Part shown: positions 33,659 through 42,853 of the stretch, one piece after another | Layout: each line of letters starts with the position of its first letter | How positions within the stretch are numbered: the first letter of the stretch is position 1 | DNA from: Streptosporangium violaceochromogenes | Lineage (GTDB): Bacteria > Actinomycetota > Actinomycetes > Streptosporangiales > Streptosporangiaceae | Length of the DNA stretch: 64,000 nt | Reading direction: 5' to 3' | NCBI RefSeq assembly: GCF_014654615.1 | Contig: NZ_BNBB01000001.1 | Span: 248,001-312,000 of the forward strand | Made by a program: the position numbers and the translations under genes | The notes under the pieces: model-generated | What the model saw: only the letters and a program-made list of their open reading frames with translations | What the model was told of the DNA's origin: nothing | Database searches by the model: none

Positions 33659-35386
33659 GTGGAGTACGCCGTGCAGGGAGCTCTCGACGAGTTGGGCACA
33701 CCGCTCAGCGAGATCACGTTTGTCGTGTTCGACCTGGAGACCACGGGGGTCTCCGCGGGCGAGCACGCGATCACGGAGATCGGCGCGGTCAAGGTCCGGG
33801 GCGGTGAGGTCCTCGGCGAGTTCGGCTCCCTGGTCGACCCCGGGACACCCATCCCGCCGTTCATCTCGGTGCTGACCGGCATCACCGACGCCATGGTCGC
33901 GGCGGCCCCGAGGATCGGGGCGGTGCTGCCGTCCTTCCTGGAGTTCGCCCGGGGCTCCACGTTCGTCGCGCACAACGCCGGGTTCGACATGGGGTTCCTC
34001 AAGGCGGCCTGCGCGGCCCACGGTCACCCCCCTCCCGCCCACACGGTGGTCGACACCGTCGTCCTGGCCCGCAAGCTCCTGACGCGCGACGAGGTCCCCA
34101 ACTGCAAACTGGCCACGCTGGCCCGGCTGTTCAGCCGGACCGAACCCTGCCACCGCGCGCTCGCCGACGCCCGCGCCACCGTGGACGTGCTCCACGCGCT
34201 GCTGGAGCGGGCGGGTTCCTTCGGCGTGCGGACCCTGGAGGAGCTCAAGGGGTTCGCCCGCGCGCCCACGGCCGAGCAGCGCCGCAAGCGGCACCTGGCC
34301 GACGCGGTGCCGGCCGCTCCGGGCGTCTACGTGTTCGAGGACGAGCGCGGCGACCCCCTCTACGTCGGCAAGAGCGTCAACCTCCGCACCCGCGTGCGCG
34401 GCTACTTCACCGCGAGCGAGACCCGCCCCCGGATCCGCGAGATGATCGGCGTCGCCGACCGGATCAGAACGATCGTCTGCGCGACCCCGCTGGAGGCGGA
34501 GGTCCGCGAGCTCAGGCTGATCGGCTCCGCCAAGCCGCGCTACAACCGCAGGTCGCGCTTCCCGGAGAAGATGGTCTGGCTCAAGCTCACCGACGAGCCC
34601 TTCCCCCGCCTGTCGATCGTGCGTGAGGTCAAGGGCGACGGCGCCGGCTATCTCGGCCCGTTCGGCAGCGCGCGCGCCGCCGACGACGCCCGCGCGGCCC
34701 TGCACGAGGCGATCCCGCTGCGGCGGTGTACCGAGCGGATCACCCCTCGCGCCGGCCGTCCGGCCTGCGCCCTCGCGGGCATCGGCAGATGCGGCGCCCC
34801 CTGCGAGGGCCGCCAGACCCCCGAGGAGTACGGCCTGCACGTCGCCGCCGCCCGCAGGGCGATGGAGCTGGACGCGGGCCCGGTCTTCTCCGCGATCGAG
34901 GCCCGGATGGAGCGTCTGGCCCTCGACCAGCGCTACGAGGAGGCCGCGGCCGACCGTGACCGGCTGGCCGCCTACATCCGTGTCTCGGCGCGCATGCAGC
35001 GGCTGTGGGCGCTGACCGCGATCCCCCAGATGGTCGCCGCGGCCCCGGTGGCCGAGGACGGCTGGGAGATCCACGTCGTCCGGCACGGCCGGCTGGCCTC
35101 GGCCGGGGTGATGTCCCGGGGCTCCCTGCCCGGCCCGTTCGTGGAGGCGCTGGTGTCCACCGCCGAGACCGTCGTCCCCGGCCCCGGCCCGGTCCCCGCC
35201 GCCGGCGCCGAGGAGACCGAGTGCGTGCTGCGCTGGCTGGAGGGCCCCGGTGTCCGCCTGGTCCGGGTGGACGGCACCTGGAGCATGCCCGTCGGCGGCG
35301 CCGGGCGGTTCAAGGAGCGCATCGAGCGGGCCTACCCGCCCCGCCGGCCGCACGATCGGCCCGAGGGCCGCCCACCTCGCCGGTGA
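33659..35386 (+). CDS. DEDDh exonuclease fused to GIY-YIG UvrC-like nuclease
   Basis: In this 575-residue fusion, residues about 20-185 form a DnaQ-like 3'-5' exonuclease (VFDLETTG, HNAGFDMGFL, HRALADARATVDV: all DEDDh residues). Residues about 215-300 are a GIY-YIG domain (GVYVFEDERGDPLYVGKSVNLRTRVRGYF), followed by a UvrC-like region with a UVR-type segment (EARMERLALDQRYEEAAADRDRL). It lacks the UvrC C-terminal RNase H-like domain and so may make only one incision, like Cho. The GTG start lies eight bases after a TATGGT hexamer. Confidence 0.88.
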   Translation: MEYAVQGALDELGTPLSEITFVVFDLETTGVSAGEHAITEIGAVKVRGGEVLGEFGSLVDPGTPIPPFISVLTGITDAMVAAAPRIGAVLPSFLEFARGSTFVAHNAGFDMGFLKAACAAHGHPPPAHTVVDTVVLARKLLTRDEVPNCKLATLARLFSRTEPCHRALADARATVDVLHALLERAGSFGVRTLEELKGFARAPTAEQRRKRHLADAVPAAPGVYVFEDERGDPLYVGKSVNLRTRVRGYFTASETRPRIREMIGVADRIRTIVCATPLEAEVRELRLIGSAKPRYNRRSRFPEKMVWLKLTDEPFPRLSIVREVKGDGAGYLGPFGSARAADDARAALHEAIPLRRCTERITPRAGRPACALAGIGRCGAPCEGRQTPEEYGLHVAAARRAMELDAGPVFSAIEARMERLALDQRYEEAAADRDRLAAYIRVSARMQRLWALTAIPQMVAAAPVAEDGWEIHVVRHGRLASAGVMSRGSLPGPFVEALVSTAETVVPGPGPVPAAGAEETECVLRWLEGPGVRLVRVDGTWSMPVGGAGRFKERIERAYPPRRPHDRPEGRPPRR

Positions 35387-35446
35387 CACCCCGCTCCGCG
35401 CTGATAACGTCGGCGGAGCGAGGCAGCTCTCAACGAGGAGGACGTC

Positions 35447-35734
35447 GTGATCACCGCGATCGTGCACATCAACGCCGAGGTGGACCGGATCCCCGAGGTC
35501 GCCCAGGCGATCGCCGAGATCGACGGCGTGAGCGAGGTCTACTCCATCACCGGCGAGTACGACCTGATGGCCATGGTCCGCGTCTCCGCCTACGAGGAGA
35601 TCGCCGAGATCGTCCCCGGCCGCCTGAACAAGGTCGCCGGCGTCCTGCACACCGAGACCCACATCGCCTTTCGCACCTACTCCCGGCACGACCTGGAGGC
35701 GGCCTTCTCGATCGGCCTCGGCGAGTCCGAGTAA
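35447..35734 (+). CDS. Stand-alone Lrp/AsnC RAM-domain protein
   Basis: This 95-residue protein consists only of the amino-acid-binding RAM domain of Lrp/AsnC regulators (AIVHINAEVDRIPEVAQAIAEIDGVSEVYSITGEYDLMAMVRV) and has no helix-turn-helix. Such proteins form oligomers and can bind small molecules or modulate full-length Lrp proteins. GAGGAGG lies just upstream of the GTG. It ends 18 bases from the convergent histidine kinase gene. Confidence 0.85.
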   Translation: MITAIVHINAEVDRIPEVAQAIAEIDGVSEVYSITGEYDLMAMVRVSAYEEIAEIVPGRLNKVAGVLHTETHIAFRTYSRHDLEAAFSIGLGESE

Positions 35735-35752
35735 CGCGCCCGATCGGGGCAC

Positions 35753-36571
35753 TCACCCGGCCGGGTGCGGGGCGGGGCGAGCCTCCCCCGTCGTGGGAAG
35801 CCGGGCCCGCACCGCGAACCCCCCGCCGGGCAGGGGACCGGACTCAACCGTCCCGCCGAACATCGCCACCCGCTCCCGGACGCCGAGGAGATCGCACCCG
35901 GCGGCGGGCGCGGGAGGGCCCTGGCCGTCGTCGCGTACCAGCACGTCCAGAAGACCGGGCCGCCAGCACAGGGTGACGTGGGCCGAGCGCGCCCGCGCGT
36001 GCCGCAGGGCGCTGCCGAGCGCCTCCTGGACGATCCGGTAGGCCGACAGCTCGAAGGCGAGGCCGATCTCGGCGGGGTGTCCCTCCTCGACCACCTCGAC
36101 CCGCAGGCCCTCCCCGCGTACCCTCGCGACCAGGTCGCACAGGTCCGACAGCCGGGGCTGGGGGGTGCGGGTCCCCACGGGTCCGTCGCCGGGGTTCAGC
36201 AGGCTCAGCATGCGCTGGAGCTCAAGCAGCACCTGCCGGCCCGACTCCTCGGCCACCCGCAGGGTCTCGCGGGCCCGGGCGGGGTCCTTCTCCATGATCA
36301 TCCGTCCGGCGCCGACGCCGAGGGTCATCATGCTGACCCCGTGGGCGACCACGTCGTGCAGTTCGTGGACGATGCGGGCGCGTTCCCTGGTGACGGCCGC
36401 GACGGCCAGCGCCTCCCGCTGCTCGGCGAGCACCGCGCCCTGCGCGCGCAGCCTCAGCAGAAGCGTCCGGCGCTCGCGAAAAAGCCACAGGGCGGCCAGG
36501 GAGACGCCCAGGACCGCGAGGAGGAGCAGGCCGGACGTTGCCCGCCCGGTCAGGAGGTCGACGCGCCACAT
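35753..36571 (-). CDS. Orphan NarL-type sensor histidine kinase with altered N-box
   Basis: This 272-residue protein has one N-terminal membrane segment (GLLLLAVLGVSLAALWLF), a HisKA_3 domain (RARIVHELHDVVAHGVSMM, phospho-acceptor His) and an HATPase domain. The N-box reads YRIVQEALGSALRHA, with Ser where the Mg-ATP-binding Asn normally sits (QEALTNALRHA). The G-box VRDDGQG is kept. There is no extracellular sensor loop and no response regulator beside it. It may be weakly active or act as a phosphatase. The start ATG has a TAGATT hexamer ending six bases upstream. Confidence 0.82.
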   Translation of the reverse strand: MWRVDLLTGRATSGLLLLAVLGVSLAALWLFRERRTLLLRLRAQGAVLAEQREALAVAAVTRERARIVHELHDVVAHGVSMMTLGVGAGRMIMEKDPARARETLRVAEESGRQVLLELQRMLSLLNPGDGPVGTRTPQPRLSDLCDLVARVRGEGLRVEVVEEGHPAEIGLAFELSAYRIVQEALGSALRHARARSAHVTLCWRPGLLDVLVRDDGQGPPAPAAGCDLLGVRERVAMFGGTVESGPLPGGGFAVRARLPTTGEARPAPHPAG

Positions 36572-36577
36572 GAGCGC

Positions 36578-36583
36578 AATCTA
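36578..36583 (-). promoter_or_regulatory. -10 element of the histidine kinase gene, leaderless
   Basis: TAGATT on the minus strand (36583 to 36578) ends six bases before the ATG at 36571. No ribosome-binding site. Confidence 0.55.
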
Positions 36584-36605
36584 GGGCGGGGCCGCGGGCG
36601 GGGGC

Positions 36606-36646
36606 ATCCCCTCACGGGCGGATCTTCCGTCCGTCCGTGAGGGGAT
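36606..36646 (-). terminator. Terminator after trpD
   Basis: ATCCCCTCACGG (36606-36617) pairs perfectly with CCGTGAGGGGAT (36635-36646), and GGCGGA/CCGTCC forms an inner stem. It lies 11 bases beyond the trpD stop and upstream of the kinase promoter. Confidence 0.75.
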
Positions 36647-36656
36647 CGGGGCGAGG

Positions 36657-37703
36657 TCACACGGGCTTCAGCGCCCGGCTGACCTCGACCCAGCGGTCGA
36701 GGGTGGTCTCGGCGGCGCCGGAGTCGACCGCCTGGGCGGCCCGGGTGTAGGCGGCTCCCATCGCGGCGTCGAGGTCGTCGCCCGCGCCGTCGAGGGAGAC
36801 CAGCGCCGCGGCGGCGTTGAGCAGCACGGCGTCGCGGACCGGACCGGCCTTGCCGCCGACCAGGTCCCGTACGGCCTGCGCGTTGAACGCCACGTCCCCG
36901 CCGCGCAGCGCGTCCGGAGCCGCCCTGGGGACGTCGAGCACGGCCGGGTCGAAGACGGTCTTCCGGGCCTCGCCGTCCCGCACCACCCAGACCGTGGAGG
37001 TCGTGGCGGTGGTCAGCTCGTCGAGCCCGTCGTCGCCCCGGAAGACCAGGGCGGAGACCCCGCGCTCGGCGAACACCCCGGCGACCAGCGGGAGCATGCG
37101 GGTGTCGAAGACGCCGATCGCCTGGGCCTGCGGCCGGGCGGGGTTGGTCAGCGGGCCCAGGAAGTTGAAGACCGTCGGAACGCCGATCTCCGCGCGCGCC
37201 GGGCCGACGAAGCGCAGCGCCGGGTGGTAGAACGGCGCGAAGCAGAAGGCGATGCCCGCCTCCACCGCGATCCTGGCGGTCGCGGCGGGGGGCAGGTCGA
37301 GCACGACCCCGAGGTGCTCCAGCACGTCGGCGGCGCCGCAGGAGGAGGAGGCGGCCCGGTTGCCGTGCTTGACCACCCGCGCGCCCGCCGCGGAGGCCAC
37401 GATCGCGGCCATGGTGGAGACGTTGACCGTGTGGGCGCGGTCGCCGCCGGTGCCGACGACGTCGACGACGGGACCCTCCACCGAAAGAGGGGTGGCCCGC
37501 CTGAGCATCGTGCGCGCCAGCCCGGCCACCTCCGCGACCGTCTCCCCCTTGGCGCGCAGCGCCACGGCGAAGCCGGCGATCTGCGCCGAGGTGGCCGCGC
37601 CCGACATGATCTCGTTCATCGCCCAGGCGGTCTCGTCGGCCGTCAGGTGTTCACCCGAGATCAGGGCCGACAGCAAGGCGGGCCAGGTGGTGCGCGGGTT
37701 CAT
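36657..37703 (-). CDS. trpD: Anthranilate phosphoribosyltransferase
   Basis: This 348-residue enzyme joins anthranilate to PRPP in tryptophan synthesis. Motifs are [18 protein letters not shown] (PRPP site), [21 protein letters not shown] and [30 protein letters not shown]. The ATG at 37703 with GGAG six bases upstream is preferred over a TTG at 37715. No other trp genes adjoin it. It is probably co-transcribed with the receiver-like gene upstream, which ends 21 bases before. Confidence 0.93.
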   Translation of the reverse strand: MNPRTTWPALLSALISGEHLTADETAWAMNEIMSGAATSAQIAGFAVALRAKGETVAEVAGLARTMLRRATPLSVEGPVVDVVGTGGDRAHTVNVSTMAAIVASAAGARVVKHGNRAASSSCGAADVLEHLGVVLDLPPAATARIAVEAGIAFCFAPFYHPALRFVGPARAEIGVPTVFNFLGPLTNPARPQAQAIGVFDTRMLPLVAGVFAERGVSALVFRGDDGLDELTTATTSTVWVVRDGEARKTVFDPAVLDVPRAAPDALRGGDVAFNAQAVRDLVGGKAGPVRDAVLLNAAAALVSLDGAGDDLDAAMGAAYTRAAQAVDSGAAETTLDRWVEVSRALKPV

Positions 37704-37724
37704 GGAGGTCTCCAAGGAACGTCC

Positions 37725-38153
37725 CTACCGGGCGGTCAGGCGGGTGGAAAGGCGGCGGCGCATGAGGGTGGCGACGGTGTCGGCCAGGACCACCGGGTCG
37801 ATCGGCTGCGGCACGACGGCCTCGGCCCGCGACCACTCGGCCAGCCAGCGGTCGTCGCGGCGGGCGATCAGCAGGCAGATCGGAGGGCAGTCGTACACCT
37901 CGTCCTTGGCCTGGCGGGCCACGCCCATTCCGCCGGCCGGCTGGGCCTCGGCGTCGAGCACGGCGACGTCGATCGCGCCGGAGTCGAAGTGCTGGACGAC
38001 CTTCGCGTGGGTCGCGCACTCCACGATCTCGACGAAGGGCACGTCGGCGGCGGGGCGCCTGCCGATGGCCTGCCGCACCTTCTCGCGGGTGCTCGCGTCG
38101 TCGCTGTAGACGAGGACCCTCATCTTGTCGTCGGTGCTCACGGTGACGCTCAC
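37725..38153 (-). CDS. Atypical response-regulator receiver protein
   Basis: This protein of about 142 residues is a lone receiver fold. The acidic pair is in VLVYSDDASTREKVRQ, the phospho-acceptor Asp is in VAVLDAEAQPAGGMG, and the beta-5 Lys-Pro is replaced by Gln-Pro (VVPQPIDPVVLADTV). There is no output domain. Loss of the conserved Lys suggests altered or absent phosphorylation switching. It lies between trpD and the divergent ctaE. The start is uncertain: GTG 38153 with GAG upstream is chosen, and GTG 38141 or ATG 38123 are alternatives. Confidence 0.7.
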   Translation of the reverse strand: MSVTVSTDDKMRVLVYSDDASTREKVRQAIGRRPAADVPFVEIVECATHAKVVQHFDSGAIDVAVLDAEAQPAGGMGVARQAKDEVYDCPPICLLIARRDDRWLAEWSRAEAVVPQPIDPVVLADTVATLMRRRLSTRLTAR

Positions 38154-38318
38154 TATCGCTCGTCGATGTATGGTCACCTGGGATGGTACCGGTCTGTTCG
38201 CCTCCTGACCCAGGCCAGAGGCCACATGGAGCGATTTGCCGCATAGCCGCGGGTCAAAAGGGTGTTTGCCCCCCGTACTGGGGGGTCGTGCGGCGACCCG
38301 AGCGGCGGAGCCGCAATA

Positions 38319-38933
38319 ATGCTGCCCGTGGCGACAGCATCCGCAACTCCAACGACGGCAGCGCACCTGTCCCGCCGACCTGACCTGGTCAGCGTCGGGA
38401 CGATCGTCTGGCTGTCCTCTGAGCTCATGTTCTTCGCGGCGCTGTTCGCGATGTACTTCACCATCCGGTCGGTGAGCGTCGGCGAGGGTTTCCCCTGGCC
38501 GGAGGCTCATCTGAACGTCCAGTTCTCGTTGGTCAACACGATCATCCTGGTCCTGTCGAGTGTGACCTGCCAGCTTGGCGTGTGGGCGGCTGAGAAGGGC
38601 CAGGTCGCGAAGCTGCGTTTCTGGTACATCGTCAGCTTCCTCATGGGCGCCGTGTTCGTCGCCGGCCAGCTTTACGAGTACAGCCAGTTGGTCCACGAGG
38701 GGCACACCCTGTCGCACACCGCGTACGACTCGGTGTTCTACCTGACCACGGGCTTTCACGGCCTTCACGTGACCGGTGGACTGATCGCGTTCCTGTTCAT
38801 GCTGGGACGCACGTACGCCGCGAAGCGCTTCACCCGTGAGCAGGCGACCAGCGCGATCGTCGTGTCCTACTACTGGCACTTCGTCGACGTGGTCTGGATC
38901 GGCCTTTTCGTAACCATCTATGGCATTCAATAA
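38319..38933 (+). CDS. ctaE: Cytochrome c oxidase subunit III
   Basis: This protein of about 204 residues has five hydrophobic helices and the family motifs [36 protein letters not shown] and [15 protein letters not shown]. It is a structural subunit of the aa3 oxidase. The ATG at 38319 has GGAG eight bases upstream. A GTG at 38328, seven bases after AATAAT, would be a leaderless alternative. It heads the ctaE-qcrCAB operon. Confidence 0.93.
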   Translation: MLPVATASATPTTAAHLSRRPDLVSVGTIVWLSSELMFFAALFAMYFTIRSVSVGEGFPWPEAHLNVQFSLVNTIILVLSSVTCQLGVWAAEKGQVAKLRFWYIVSFLMGAVFVAGQLYEYSQLVHEGHTLSHTAYDSVFYLTTGFHGLHVTGGLIAFLFMLGRTYAAKRFTREQATSAIVVSYYWHFVDVVWIGLFVTIYGIQ

Positions 38934-38949
38934 GGAATCGGGGATCTCT

Positions 38950-39762
38950 GTGAATAGGATCACCGCTGGGCGGCGGCATCCCCTCGCGAGATACGCCGTC
39001 CTGCTTCTTGCCCTGGGACTGGTGGGGGGCTTCTACACCCTCCTGGCCCCGTCGAGCGAGCGGGCCGACGCGGCCATCGCCTCCGGCAGGGCCGACGACG
39101 TCGCCGAGGGCAAGAAACTCTTCCAGCAGAGCTGCTCCAGCTGCCACGGTCTCAACGCCGAGGGCACCGCGCAGGGTCCGACCCTCGTGGGGGTCGGCGC
39201 GGCGGCGGTGGACTTCCAGGTCAGCAGTGGCCGTATGCCCCTGGCCAATCCCGGCGCGCAGGCTCCCCGCAAGCCTCCGGCGCCGTGGGTCAACGCCGAC
39301 ACCGTCAGGCAGCTTTCGGCTTATATCCAGTCTCTCGGTGGCGGCCCGACCGTGCCCACCGACGAGCAGGTCGACCCGGCCAAGGGTGACAAGGCGCGGG
39401 GCGGCGAGCTGTTTCGCGCGAACTGCATCCAGTGCCACAACTTCGTCGGCGCGGGCGGCGCCCTGACCCAGGGCAAGTACGCCCCGCCGCTGCACGAGGC
39501 CAGCCCGAAGCAGATCTACGAGGCCATGATCACCGGCCCGCAGGCCATGCCGGTGTTCAACGACAGCATCATCACCCCCGACGAGAAGCGCGACATGATC
39601 GCCTACATCGTGGGTGTGCGTGAGGAGCCCAACCCGGGCGGCGCGGGTCTCGGCCGCATCGGCCCGGTAACCGAGGGCCTGGTGGCCTGGATCGCGGGCA
39701 TCAGCCTGCTCGTCCTCGCCGCCATCTGGATCACCGCGAAGAAGCGACAGGCCCACCAATGA
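38950..39762 (+). CDS. qcrC: Diheme cytochrome c of the bcc complex
   Basis: This membrane-anchored protein of about 270 residues has an N-terminal anchor (ARYAVLLLALGLVGGFYTLL) and two c-type heme motifs, CSSCH and CIQCH, each with a downstream Met-bearing loop. A C-terminal transmembrane helix follows (VAWIAGISLLVLAAIWI). The second heme replaces a separate soluble cytochrome c and passes electrons directly to the aa3 oxidase. The GTG at 38950 has GGGGA five bases upstream; an ATG at 38920 overlapping ctaE is less likely. Confidence 0.93.
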   Translation: MNRITAGRRHPLARYAVLLLALGLVGGFYTLLAPSSERADAAIASGRADDVAEGKKLFQQSCSSCHGLNAEGTAQGPTLVGVGAAAVDFQVSSGRMPLANPGAQAPRKPPAPWVNADTVRQLSAYIQSLGGGPTVPTDEQVDPAKGDKARGGELFRANCIQCHNFVGAGGALTQGKYAPPLHEASPKQIYEAMITGPQAMPVFNDSIITPDEKRDMIAYIVGVREEPNPGGAGLGRIGPVTEGLVAWIAGISLLVLAAIWITAKKRQAHQ

Positions 39763-40871
39763 CTGACAACCACCACGACATCGACCAGCCCGAGGAACGC
39801 GTTCCCCGGCGCGTCATCGGCACCCCCTCCCCCGCCGCCGGCACCTCCCTGCTCGGCGCCGAGGAGCCCGCCGCCAAGGAGCTCACCGGCGTCCCCGGGG
39901 TGACCCCGCAGGACGAGAGGACCGCGAGGAAGGGCGAGAGGGCCGCCGCCCTCTGCTTCACCGTCACCCTGCTGGCCGGCATCGCCTTCATCGTCTCCTA
40001 CGTGGTCTTCCAGGTCGGCGACCTGGAGACGACGAAGACCTCGACGCTCGCCCTGGGCAGCACGCTGGCCGTGGCGCTGCTGGCCCTGGCCGCGGGCATC
40101 GTGATCTGGGTTCGCATGATCATGCCCAAGTACAACCTGGTCCAGGAGCGCCACCCGATGGCCTCCGGCCCCGAGGCCAGGGAGTACGTCGCCGAGACCT
40201 TCCTGCAGGGGGCGGCCGAGAGCGGCATCACCAGGCACCCGCTGCTGCGCCGTACGCTGCTGCTGGCCGCCGCCCCGCTGGGCCTGGCCCCGCTGGTGCT
40301 CCTGCGGGACCTCGGCCCGTCCTACGCGAACTTCTCGGAGAAGCTGCGGCACACCGTCTGGGGTGAGAAGACCAAGGACGGCAAGCACCGCAGGCTCGTC
40401 GTCGAGGGCACCGGCGCGCCGATCCGCGCGGCGGACTTCAACTCCCCCGGCGGCATCCTGTCGGTCGTGCCCGAGGGCTACGAGCACGACCTCAACGCCC
40501 TGGCCAAGGCCACCCTGATCCTGATCAAGTTCCGGGCGGAGGAGATCAAGCCGGGGACGAACCTGAACTGGACGCACGACGGGATCGTCGCCTACTCCAA
40601 GATCTGCACGCACGTCGGCTGCCCCGCGGCCCTGTACGAGCAGAGCACGCATCACATCCTCTGCCCGTGCCACCAGTCGACCTTCGACGCCGCCGACGGC
40701 GCCAAGGTCATCTTCGGTCCGGCCGCCCGCCCTTTGCCTCAACTCCCGATCGCCGTGGATAATGAGGGGTACCTCGTGGCCACGGCCGACTTCGCCGTCC
40801 CGCCCGGTCCCAGCTTCTGGGAGCGCGGCGACGCGGAGGCCGAGGTCCGTGAGAACGGAGGCCACGCATGA
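39759..40871 (+). CDS. qcrA: Rieske iron-sulfur subunit of the bcc complex
   Basis: This 370-residue protein has three N-terminal-half transmembrane segments, as in actinobacterial QcrA. The Rieske cluster motifs CTHVGCP and CPCHQSTFD lie near the C-terminus. It moves electrons from menaquinol to cytochrome c. ATGA overlaps with qcrC, and qcrB begins in its stop codon. Confidence 0.95.
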   Translation: MTDNHHDIDQPEERVPRRVIGTPSPAAGTSLLGAEEPAAKELTGVPGVTPQDERTARKGERAAALCFTVTLLAGIAFIVSYVVFQVGDLETTKTSTLALGSTLAVALLALAAGIVIWVRMIMPKYNLVQERHPMASGPEAREYVAETFLQGAAESGITRHPLLRRTLLLAAAPLGLAPLVLLRDLGPSYANFSEKLRHTVWGEKTKDGKHRRLVVEGTGAPIRAADFNSPGGILSVVPEGYEHDLNALAKATLILIKFRAEEIKPGTNLNWTHDGIVAYSKICTHVGCPAALYEQSTHHILCPCHQSTFDAADGAKVIFGPAARPLPQLPIAVDNEGYLVATADFAVPPGPSFWERGDAEAEVRENGGHA

Positions 40872-42508
40872 GCACCGGAAACGTTCCGAAGCCCATAGCG
40901 AGCACGAGCAGCTTCCTGGACGACCGTCTCGGCGCGGGAAACTTCCTCAAGCGCAACCTGCGCAAGATCTTCCCCGACCACTGGTCGTTCCTGCTGGGCG
41001 AGATCGCGCTGTACTCGTTCATCATCCTGCTGCTGACCGGCACGTTCCTGACGTTCTTCTTCAAACCCTCCATGAGCCACGTCGCCTACGAGGGCTCCTA
41101 CGAACCGCTCAAGGGCGTCATGATGTCCGAGGCGTACGCCTCGGCGCTGGGCATCAGCTTCGACGTCCGCGGCGGTCTGCTGATGCGGCAGATGCACCAC
41201 TGGGCCGCCCTGCTGTTCGTGGCCGGCATGATGGTGCACGCGCTGCGGGTGTTCTTCACCGGCGCGTACCGCAAGCCGCGCGAGCTCAACTGGCTGATCG
41301 GCGTCGGGCTGCTGACGCTGGCCCTGCTGGAGGGTCTGACCGGCTACTCCCTGCCCGACGACCTGCTCTCCGGCGCCGGTCTGCGGATCACCGAGGGTGT
41401 GGCGATCTCGCTGCCGCTGGTCGGCACGTGGATCACCTTCTTCCTCTTCGGCGGTGAGTACCCCGGCGAGGACGTGATCTCACGGTTCTACTCGCTCCAC
41501 ATCCTGCTCATTCCGGGCATCCTCCTGGGGCTCATCTCCGCCCACATGATCCTGATGTGGGTGCAGAAGCACACCCAGATGCCGGGCAAGGGCAGGACGA
41601 ACACCAACGTGGTGGGCGCCCCGTTCTACCCCGCCTTCATGGCCAAGGCCGGCGCGTACTTCATGTTCACCTTCGGAGTGATCGCGCTGCTGGGCACCTT
41701 CGCCCAGATCAACCCGATCTGGCTGTTCGGTCCCTACACGCCGGCGGACATCTCGGCGGGCTCCCAGCCCGACTTCTACATGGGCTTCCTGGAGGGCTCG
41801 CTCCGCCTGATGCCCGCGTGGGAGATCAACTTCCTGGGCTTCACGCTGCCGCTGAGCGTGCTGATCCCGGCGCTGGTCCCGATGGGCGTCATCATGACGG
41901 GCCTTGCCCTGTATCCCTTCGTCGAGCAGTGGGTCACCGGAGACCGCAGCGAGCACCACGTCGCCGACCGTCCCCGCAACAACCCGCACCGCACCTCGAT
42001 CGGCATGTCGGCGATCACGTTCTACGGTGTGCTGTGGCTGCTGGGCGCGAACGACGAGATCGCCTCGATCTTCCACGTCTCGCTCAACTGGACGACCTAC
42101 ATCGGCCGGGTCCTGATCTTCCTCGGCCCGCTGGTGACCTACGTCATCACCTACCGGATCTGCCTGGGCCTGCAGCGCAGCGACGCCGCGGTGATCGGTC
42201 ACGGCGTGGAGTCGGGCGTCATCAAGCGTCTGCCCCACGGTGAGTACATCGAGGTCCACGTGCCGCCGAACGAGGCCATCGAGGCCCACGTGCGGGGCAA
42301 GGCCGCGGTCCCGATGATCGCCGGAACCGAGACCGACGAGGACGGCATCCCGCCCAAGGGGATGCGCGGCCCGCTCGGCAGGCTCCGCGCCAAGATGAGC
42401 CGGGCCTACGGCGGCGAGAAGGTCGCGCTGGACGAGGGGCACGGGCACGGTCACGACGAGCACGCGGCGGTCGGGCCGGGCAAGGACGACAAGTCCCTCA
42501 CCCGCTGA
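40868..42508 (+). CDS. qcrB: Cytochrome b subunit of the bcc complex
   Basis: This 546-residue polytopic protein has bis-His heme motifs in MHHWAALLFVAGMMVHALRVF and HILLIPGILLGLISAHMILM, and a quinol-site region GLLTLALLEGLTGYSLPDDL. A long hydrophilic C-terminal extension ends in a His-rich GHGHGHDEH segment. It oxidises menaquinol in the cytoplasmic membrane. It is the last gene of the operon and is followed by a strong terminator. Confidence 0.95.
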   Translation: MSTGNVPKPIASTSSFLDDRLGAGNFLKRNLRKIFPDHWSFLLGEIALYSFIILLLTGTFLTFFFKPSMSHVAYEGSYEPLKGVMMSEAYASALGISFDVRGGLLMRQMHHWAALLFVAGMMVHALRVFFTGAYRKPRELNWLIGVGLLTLALLEGLTGYSLPDDLLSGAGLRITEGVAISLPLVGTWITFFLFGGEYPGEDVISRFYSLHILLIPGILLGLISAHMILMWVQKHTQMPGKGRTNTNVVGAPFYPAFMAKAGAYFMFTFGVIALLGTFAQINPIWLFGPYTPADISAGSQPDFYMGFLEGSLRLMPAWEINFLGFTLPLSVLIPALVPMGVIMTGLALYPFVEQWVTGDRSEHHVADRPRNNPHRTSIGMSAITFYGVLWLLGANDEIASIFHVSLNWTTYIGRVLIFLGPLVTYVITYRICLGLQRSDAAVIGHGVESGVIKRLPHGEYIEVHVPPNEAIEAHVRGKAAVPMIAGTETDEDGIPPKGMRGPLGRLRAKMSRAYGGEKVALDEGHGHGHDEHAAVGPGKDDKSLTR

Positions 42509-42524
42509 CCACCCCCCGGCCGTC

Positions 42525-42562
42525 ACGGGGCCCGGACACCCTTCGAGGTGTCCGGGCCCCGT
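42525..42562 (+). terminator. Terminator after qcrB
   Basis: A perfect 16-base stem (ACGGGGCCCGGACACC, 42525-42540, with 42547-42562) surrounds a six-base loop CTTCGA. It starts 16 bases past the qcrB stop. No T-run follows, as is common in GC-rich actinobacteria. Confidence 0.9.
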
Positions 42563-42853
42563 CGCGTCACGGCCCCTCTCACGGCACTCTCCCCGCCTCA
42601 CACCCCGGCCACACCCCGGCCACACGCCGCCAGGAGCGCTCCAGCCGCCCAGAGCCCCGGAAGGAGGCAAGGGTTCCAGGAGGACGGCCACGGAGGCCCT
42701 CAGAAGCCCGCTCAGGGCCGCCGGGGCCCCGGGCAGCCGCAGGGGGTGCTCACCTGCCGGCGGCTACCGGTGCCGAGTCTGCCCAACGACGACCCGCCGG
42801 CTCTCATGAGACCGGGGAAGCCCGGCGGTCTCCGAAGGAGAAGGGGGAGCCCC
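42563..42853. other. Convergent intergenic region, no supported gene
   Basis: Between the qcrB terminator and the transpeptidase stop I see no credible gene. A CCGGGGAAGCCCGG hairpin near 42811-42824 on the transpeptidase side may end that transcript. The rest is repetitive C-rich sequence. Confidence 0.4.

Noticed and set aside
42563..42853. Possible pseudogene in the qcrB-transpeptidase gap
   Set aside because: Translations on both strands are low-complexity and match nothing I recognise.
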